From Bilabrum cf. latius (Eukaryota > Bigyra: Bicosoecida > Bigyra > Bicosoecida): a stretch of DNA of 64,000 nucleotides. Made by a program: the position numbers and the translations under genes. The stretch covers positions 1-64,000 of the forward strand of contig OZ237773.1 of the NCBI GenBank assembly GCA_965178125.1. Reading direction: 5' to 3'. The notes beneath the pieces were generated by a model, which had not been told where the DNA came from, searched no databases, and was given only the letters and a program-made list of their open reading frames with translations. This document shows, one piece after another, positions 57,001 to 64,000 of this stretch; the stretch's first letter is position 1; each line of letters starts with the position of its first letter.

Positions 57001-60000
57001 GCTGTCCCGGCGACGCACCGACACCGTCTCCATGAGTCCGTCCGTCCACCCCCATGCAGTGGCCCGCATGACCGGGTCCGACCTCCCCACGTGCGCCGCC
57101 TCTGTGACAACGACCTCGAGCGCATCCGCGGCGTGCTTCACCGCCCCCATGTGGTGCATCACCATGAGGCTCCTGCACAGAGAGTCGCCGATCCCACGGA
57201 CCACGGCTCGCGCGAGTAGAATCCGGCTGGGCACTTCGCCGTCCGTGTGGCTCCCACCAGAGGCAGCAGATGACCCTTCGCTGGAGACCACGTCATCGAC
57301 TGCGCCACTTTGCCCACCCTACAGCATGGTGGTGGCATCGGTCGGCAATGCTGAGTCATCAGGTACCCCGACTCCTCCAAAGGGGACAGAAGCAACGAGC
57401 CCAGCCAGGCAGGCAGTGGCCTCCTTGCAGACCATCCACCCGCTCACGCTCATGAGCTGGCCCGCGGCCTCACCTGTCGATCTCCCGCTGTCCCGGGCCT
57501 CGGCCCCACGCATGCCCGCGGCTTGCGCACCGCCCAAGGGTGTACCATCGGCATTCTTTTTATCATCACCGGCCTAAACGGCCCCATCCGGTCCCGATAC
57601 CCCCTCCGCACCCTACCCTTCTCTTAGCACGACGTGCCCCCTTGCGTCCAGCTCCAGAGCCTCGCTCGCGTCCGCGTCGCCCTCCGACACACCCACCCAC
57701 GCAGGTACCGCTGCACTGTCATGCGATACACCCGGAAGCACCGGGATGGCTTCGGTTCCACTGACCACCACTCTGGCCACCGCAAACGCCCTGGCGCATA
57801 CGTGCGCATACATCGCGAGCAGCGGGCGCCACAGCCCGGCACACGCAGAGCTTGGAGCAGAGGCCGCCCCGGCTTTGAATCCGAGAGAGCCGATCAGAAG
57901 GCGGCAGGCCATCAGCAGCCCGTGAGGCAGCGGCACGCGGAGAGCACCCCCGTCTGCAGCGCCTGGTTGGCTTCTGTCTCCCGACCCGATGGGCAGATCG
58001 GTGACGTCTCTCCTCACCCGCCCAGCAGGCCCCAGCTGCTGCTACAGGAATGCAGCCAGGGCAGAAGTGCGCCGCCGGATGCACCACAAGAGGTCGTACA
58101 GGGCCAGCGCCTGCACCGCTCTAGCCTCATCCAGGCCACCGACGGAGCCTACACAAGCATCAGTGGCTGCCTCGAGCACTGCCTTGCCTTCTCCTGTCTC
58201 AAGGTATGCCGCCCCCGCTTCTCTCCCCGCCTCATGCACCACCAGTGGCAGCCTAGCCTCGGCTAGGGTGGCAATCATTGCACCCCTGTCCATGCCTTTG
58301 CTGCCGGCGCTCAATCCCGTTTGCTGCCGTGCTGTGGCAGCGGCGGCCTTCCTGCCAGCCAGCTGGGCCAGCACGTGGATGGTCCTCGCCCCGCCCTCCG
58401 CCTCCTTCTCCTTGGGCGAGTGAGTGGTCAGCACTGCCAGGCGGACTCTGAGATCGACGTCTTCTCGCGCACTGAGGCCGTCAAGCTGCTCCGGTACCGC
58501 CAGCAGCAGCTCCTAAGCACCCCGTCGAGTGGGCTCCCACCGCGCTCCCAGGCTGGACGCGAGCAACTCTACCGCAGGGCGCGGCAATAGGTGCGTCAGG
58601 ACACTCGTCATAGAATCTGCGAACGAAGAGTCAGCCGGGAGCCCTTTGCGATCTTTGGCTACGGCTGCAAACCTGTCTGCGCTCGCCTGCTGCGCTACTG
58701 CTTGCAGCACCTGCAGGGGTAGCTGAGTGCGGTCGTTTGGTGCGCCGGGGTACATCATCAGCAGCGATGATTTCACGATCGCCCCCACACCCGCGCTGCA
58801 GGCCCGCACGAGCAGCATGTTCTGGTCGCTCTCCGGTGGCCCGAGGGATGCCGCTGCCTTTGCCACCGAGGCTGGCATTAGGTCAGTGCCTCGTCCTGCG
58901 GCCGCTGCTTGCGATTGTTTGCTCGCCCCTTTTCCTTTATGCGCCTTTTTTTCACCCTTCCTGCCCTCCCTCGTGTCACTCTGGGAGAGCGAGTGGTCCT
59001 GCTTGGCTGCAGGCGGCACTGCGAGCCCCTCCTTGCTGGCCGCAATCAGAGCACGGACCTCGTCAGGCACCCTGGAGCCGCCCTCCACCACAGGTAGAGG
59101 CCCGTGCTCTCTGTCAGAGAGGGCAGACTCGAGAGCGGCCCGGAGCGCCCTAAACCCGGCAAGCGTCCTGCGTGCCGGCTGGGCCGTCCTAAGCAGCACC
59201 TCGACAAGGCCCGAGAGGGAGCGCAGGGCCTGGTCCACTGTTCCCCTGGATGAGGAGGGCAGCTTGCTGGAGGCCCGGAGGAAGACTGCCACCAGCGCGA
59301 TCAGCTCGGCAGGGGGTCGGTCCCCGATGCTGAGCGAGTCGCACAGCAGCTTAAGCGTTGACACACGGATATCCAGGTGGGGATGCATCAGGCACTGCGC
59401 CGCCTCGCTAAAGCTCAGCACAGAGTCGGGCTGCGTGCTCGACGTGGCAGCGGCTGCTCGGCCAAACCCGCTGAGCGGGATCGATGCGAGGATGCCGTCC
59501 GCTGCCCCGGATTTAGGGCCTCTGCTGCTCGCAGTGCTGCGCTGCCGGACTGCCTCAACTTCGCCCGGACCCATGGCTGCTAGCGTCTCGCCCAGCACGG
59601 CCATCGGATCTACCGGTGTTTCCAGCCCGCTGGCGTCGCACATGATCGGAGCACCGAGCGCCTTGCTTCCCGCTTCGATGCAGGCATCCAGACGACCCAC
59701 CTGCTCTGCGCCCAGAATGAGGTACCCCTGACTACCTCCCACCTTCAGCTGGCCCTCGCCTTTGCTCGATTGCGCCGCTCGTAGCACCACCAGCAGCGCC
59801 CGGGTCTGTCGGGGACTCCGACTCGCACTCGTCACACCTCCATGCAGCGGAGTGTCGTCCTCTTTCCTCTCGGCCAGCTCCGTCCACAAGTCCTCCTCCA
59901 GCTCGCCGTCCCCCCAGTCGACTGCGGCGCCCGCTCCGCTCCTGGCCTTGCTGATGTCGGGCAGAGCCGCAAGCAGCCCGGAGCCACCAGACTATGCCCC

Positions 60001-63000
60001 ATGGCCGCCCCTCCCCGGCGAAGCCAAAGCCGCGAATCCACCCGGCCCTGAAGCACCACCCTGCAGCCGGATAGACACCTCCTGCACGGCCCCTGGATCC
60101 ATGGAGAACAGCGGGGGCAGCACCTCCGTGCTCAGCGCGAATCGAGCCCCCTCACTGCCTGCAAGCAGCAGCGCAACCACGTCCTCCATCCACGCCTCCC
60201 TCCAGGCGGCAGTGGCGGCCTCTCGAGCGGACAGAACCGCCGGGTCGGAGTCGTTCATCGCTTGTTCCCGGGCCTTCTCCCGGGCCTTCTTCCGCCGGTA
60301 ACGACCGCTGCTCTGGTCGAGGGGCGGATCGGCGGACTGCGACGGCTTCGAGGCACCCGAGCTGGAGTCCGCTGCTGCGCCTGGCCCCGGTGCATTGCCC
60401 TTGCCCTTGCCCTTGCCCTTGCCCTTGCCCTTGCCCTTGCCCTTCAATTTCTTCTTCATGGCATCCCGCGGGTCCTCCACCGGCGTGATGCTGTGCATGC
60501 GCCGCAGCCTGTCAAACGCTTGCCCGCCAACTCGCGCCAGGGAGGAACCCTCGGGCGCCGCACCGGCGCGAGGCAGGGCGCGCCTCCCGCCAGGAAGAAG
60601 ACTGCCACTCCCCGAAAGACCATCACTCCCAGGGAAACCCCCACCAGCCGGTCGCAACCTGCTCCCCAGCCCACCCAGGTTCTAGGGCACTCCTGCCTCC
60701 TGCGAGGAAGGCACCGCTGCAGTCGCTGACGATGGCCCGCCGCTACTGCTGCCCTCGTCGCTGCCAGACCTAGCCCCTAGCGTACCAGTCGTTGACGCAG
60801 CCGCGGCCAAGCGGCTCCCGCTGCTGCCCGCCATGGGAGACGGTTTCGCTGGAAGCCCCGCTTCCCGGCGGAGACCGCTGAGCCGGGACAGCGGAGAGCC
60901 AGCGCCCGCGAGCCCGGCAGCCGATCCACCTGTAGATCCAGCGCCGGCCGGTTTCTTCTGTCTGGACCTGAGGACGGCAAGAGGATCCACAGCCACCCCC
61001 ACGCTGTCGTTCCTCGTAAGCCGGCTCCTGTAGTCGTCAGTGACCCGCTCGAAATCCTCGTCAGTCATCGCGCTATCATCCAAGCCGTCGTCGCCATCGC
61101 CTCCGCTGCCAGATGCCTCGCTCACGTCGAAGCCAGCTCCGATCGGATACACCCACCCGCTGATCTTGCGACCGCTGCCCACGGCATGCCCGGGCACGAG
61201 CCCTGCGTCCCTCTCGCACTCCACCCGCGCCCCCACCAGCAGATCAAGCAGCACCTCTGCGCCTAGCCCCACGCCGGAGCCCTTCGACGTGCCCATCGAC
61301 ACCAGCTTGTGGGCCAGTCCGGGCACGAGGCTAAGAATCTGCTGGCATCCCACCGAGGGAACAAGAGCCTACAGAGTGGACAAAGCCGCGCGATTCCCGA
61401 GCTGCTTCCCGGCAAAGGAAGCGGCCACCGCTACGGGCCAGCCCTCCAGAGCGTCTGCCAGATCCACGGCATGCCCCGCGGCCCGCTGCAAAGGCACGTC
61501 ACCAGCGCCAACCAAGGGTGAGGACTGGCCAGCAAGCCCACTCGCACTCCCAGCACCCGTGCTCGCGCCAAGCAGCCCGCCAGGCGGTAGCCCCTGCTGC
61601 CTCCTGAGCCCGCTGCCCCCAGCGGCGCCAGACCCACGTCGGAGCTTGCTGGGCGGCGAGGCCGCGGGTGACCCAGCGCCCCCGCCCCCGCCCAGGGGAC
61701 TTGCCCCCCTGGGTCCAACTGACCCCGGGGACACCGACCCCGAGTTGCCCCTCCCCACCGGACTGGGCGATGAGCCGCTTGGCTGCTGTGCGCCCGTGCG
61801 CCTGCCGCTGGATCTGGTCCTGCCTGGCGAGCTGCCCGCAGCGGCTGCATTCGCTTGTTCCCTGGCAAGCGCCCTCAGCACGCGCGCTTGTGCCTTGCCC
61901 GCCGCGTCCAGCGCCCGCACCAGCCGCGGCAGCACCTGTTGCTGCCGCTTCATCTGCGCGTGCACGTCTGCCGACGACCCAGCTACGAGCGAGTCGCTCA
62001 GCGCAGGCCAAATCACCACGCCGGCGGCATGGTCAGAGCTTCCCGACGCCGCCGAGCGGCAGGACCGCGCCAGGATCTCAGGATGGTTCGCGGACATTTC
62101 CAGGAAAGCCGCCGCGCAGTCGAAGGCCTCTGCCGCCGCGTTCCCGCTGAGGCCCCTCCCTTGCCTGCACAGGCTGCCCACCAGCGCGAGCCCCAGGCAG
62201 CGGAGCGGCCGGGGGCTGCCCTGGTCCCTTGACGCGCTGTTCGAGCCCAGGGGAGGTAACTGGCCAATCGCTGCGTCCAGGGAGGGTGCCGCAGGGTCCT
62301 CGGATGGGATCGCCCGCAGCAGCAGGTCTGCAGGCACTGCATCCACCACCGCTCTGACGATGAGGTCGGTTGCAACCGAGGCCCGGCCCACGAGTGGGAG
62401 GCCCGAGGGCAGCGAGAGCCACGGCGACTCCTACCTTCCATCGCTGCTGCCACCCTCAGTCTGAATCTCTCGCACTTCTCCTCCTCGTTGGCTACCTGCA
62501 AGCGCCCCGTGGCATGCCGTGGACAGGAGAGACGAGGCGGCCGATGCCAGGGACCGGGTGGCAAACCCAGAGCCCTCCGCTGCATCGCGATCCATCGCTG
62601 CCTGTGCCTGTTCCCTGGCAGCCTGCAGGAGAGCAGCAGCGGCAAAGCCAGCCGACTGTGTGCTACAGGCCCCCCTGCACCCCTGCTACACCACCAGCCC
62701 GCACGCGATGGAAACGAGGGAAGGAAGGATGCTGCCGCTTGCATCATCATGCAATGCACCCACAGAATCGCCGCTGCTCGAATCAGCCGCAGAACTGCCA
62801 GTATGGGCCCCTTCGCCCGCGAATGCCGCCTCCACCTGCGCAGCCAACGAGTCGAGGAGAGACGCGTCTCCTGCGTTGCCACCCGGCACACTGCCCAGCG
62901 CCAGAACCATTGCAATCGTCACACCTGGCAGCGCAAGTATCTCCTGCAGGCACCTGAGCGCCTGGCCGGCCTCCTTGGCGGCTGCATCAGCGTCCCTCGC

Positions 63001-64000
63001 GCCCACTGGCGCATCCGTGGCGCCCTCAGTGTTGGTATCAGTGACGGAGGGCAGCTCGCCTGCCTCACCCGGGGTCATGCCCAGAGTGCGGCAGCATTCG
63101 CTGATTTTCTTCCACACTCGGCCCACGACAGCTCTCAGGGACCCCTAGATGCCACACCCAGCACTTCTTGCCGCATCTCTCTGCCTCTGTCTCGCTTTAC
63201 CGCGATCGGCCGATCCTGCGGCCCCGAGCCCGGGCCCAGACCCAGCTCTCGGCCCAGCAGCCGACCCATCCACGCTGAGTCCGAGCGACTCCGAATCCTT
63301 CCCGCCTTGTTCCTCGGCGTCCTGGTCCTCCTCCAGCAGGACCAGCGCAAAGGCGGCCCGAACCACCCCGTTGCTGCAGTGCAGTGCATCCGCGATGTCC
63401 CCCAGGCCGGGAGGCAGGGCCAGCAGCGCCGCCTCGCTCCCTGCGGCGGCCGCCCCCTGCAGCAGGCCACGTTCCGTTTCATCGGTCTCTTCAGGCTGAT
63501 TTGCCTGCAAAATGCCGGACCTGGCGCCCATCTCAGTCGCCGCACCGATTGGCGCGTCGAATGTGAGGTCACTCGCGTCATCGTGGCCAAAGTCACTGCC
63601 CCCGTCATGGCCAGCCCCACTGGTCGGGCTCAAACCACCCAGCGCGCCGGCCCGTGGCTGTATGATTGTAGCAACCACATCAGCGCATGCCCGCACCACC
63701 ACGCAAGTCCGTTCCTCCCTCGAAAGCGGAACCAAGGATTGCGCGGCGCCGCTTCGCCTGCCCTCGAGCGATTGCGCGCCGACCCTGGCTGCCCTGACGA
63801 TCGCGTCGCAGGAACCCTCCGTGTCGTTTGTTCCCTGGGGAACAGAGGCCTCCCGGGTCCCGTCTCCGCGCAGCACAGCGGCCCCGGCAGCCGCCGCCGC
63901 CTCTGGCTCCGGCCCGCACAGATCCGCCAGGAGAGCGGAGGCGGCTGGCCGAAGGGCTTGAGCGCCAGCGCGCGTGGCAAGCCAGCCCGCGTATCGCGCC
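54052..64000 (-). CDS. THADA: THADA/Trm732-like giant protein (N-terminus beyond window)
   Basis: A single frame without TAA or TGA runs from the window end down to TGA 54054-54052, at least 3,315 aa. At least 14 in-frame TAGs are read through (including 63145, 62686, 62431, 61369, 60682, 59992, 58513, 58042, 57613, 57319, 54679 and 54085). The DUF2428 core lies at about 57000-56500: VLRRSGGLAAAV, ARIHALTLLHFLL and GFRSSRWPVRNAALMLF. THADA/Trm732 proteins are ARM/HEAT solenoids that partner the tRNA 2'-O-methyltransferase FTSJ1/Trm7 for position 32 modification. The rest is Ala/Leu-rich helical repeat with Gly/Ser linkers and a Lys-Gly repeat. It is much longer than animal THADA (about 1,950 aa). 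Neighbouring regions on the other strand carry long antisense frames that are GC-rich shadows. Confidence 0.87.
60395..60444. repeat. Hexamer microsatellite (TTGCCC)n in the THADA-like gene
   Basis: About eight tandem TTGCCC units on the plus strand encode an alternating Lys-Gly run on the minus strand, within a basic linker of the THADA-like protein. The unit length of six keeps the frame during expansion or contraction. It differs from the telomeric CCCTAA unit and is not an interstitial telomere. Confidence 0.9.

Noticed and set aside
58727-62464. Plus-strand frames of 334 and 474 aa opposite the THADA-like gene
   Set aside because: Pro/Ser/Ala-rich antisense shadows; the minus frame is continuous for 10 kb.
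1870-64000. In-frame TAGs as pseudogenes or sequencing errors
   Set aside because: Only TAG occurs internally, never TAA or TGA, and without frameshifts, across essential single-copy genes such as MCM4 and CDC45.
1870-64000. TAG as programmed readthrough or pyrrolysine
   Set aside because: Too many sites (about 120) in unrelated housekeeping genes, no shared downstream context or stem-loop, and pyrrolysine is unknown in eukaryotic nuclear genes.
1870-64000. UAG = Leu
   Set aside because: It is known in some other protists and fits one CCDC39 position (41905), but the TPR, carrier and Brf1 sites favour Gln.

Overview
This window is the left end of a eukaryotic nuclear chromosome. It opens with about 1 kb of CCCTAA telomere repeats, followed by a 43-bp subtelomeric repeat and then 16 tightly packed, mostly intronless genes. 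Gene content points to a free-living flagellated protist: cytosolic ribosomal protein S21, the Pol III factor Brf1, replicative helicase subunits Mcm4 and Cdc45, a mitochondrial carrier, and ciliary genes (meckelin, tectonic, CCDC39, a kinesin). I cannot place the lineage from sequence alone.

The main result is that the standard genetic code does not fit. Read with it, nearly every gene is cut into pieces by TAG. Read with TAG as a sense codon, the pieces join in the same frame into full-length proteins, and 14 of 16 genes end in TGA and two in TAA. I count about 120 in-frame TAG codons. Where the position is informative, TAG replaces glutamine: at the invariant Q of the QGKY motif in a TPR array (sibling repeats have CAG), at the terminal Q of two mitochondrial-carrier signatures, and at the Gly-Gln-Phe site of Brf1. 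TAA and TGA appear to remain stops. The inferred code is therefore UAG = Gln only. A few genuine GT-AG introns exist, in the carrier, RPS21, tectonic and possibly the giant helical gene, but they do not explain the TAGs.

Layout. 0-1.2 kb: telomere and 43-bp repeats. 1.9-4.1 kb (+): a secreted glycosidase-like protein. 4.2-12.0 kb (-): a giant unrecognised helical-repeat-like protein. 12.2-13.4 kb (+): a hypothetical protein. 13.6-14.8 kb (-): a mitochondrial carrier. 15.0-18.1 kb (+): a secreted JmjC/cupin protein. 18.3-18.9 kb (-): RPS21. 19.0-21.8 kb (-): tectonic. 22.1-24.8 kb (-): kinesin. 25.0-28.4 kb (-): Brf1. 28.7-31.9 kb (-): Mcm4. 32.6-35.7 kb (+): Cdc45. 35.8-40.2 kb (-): meckelin. 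40.5-43.5 kb (+): CCDC39. 43.8-45.9 kb (+): a Lon-like protease. 46.5-52.8 kb (+): a CLU-like/TPR protein with an identical 1,260-bp tandem duplication. 52.8-53.8 kb: TPR-gene remnants. 54.1 kb to the window end (-): a THADA/Trm732-like giant whose N-terminus lies outside.

Functional grouping. Mcm4 and Cdc45, two parts of the CMG replicative helicase, are divergently transcribed neighbours. Meckelin and tectonic belong to the same ciliary transition-zone (MKS) module. Meckelin shares a 280-bp divergent promoter with the axonemal ruler gene CCDC39, and a 13-bp perfect palindrome resembling an RFX X-box lies in it. All homology statements come from recognising motifs by eye; no searches were run.
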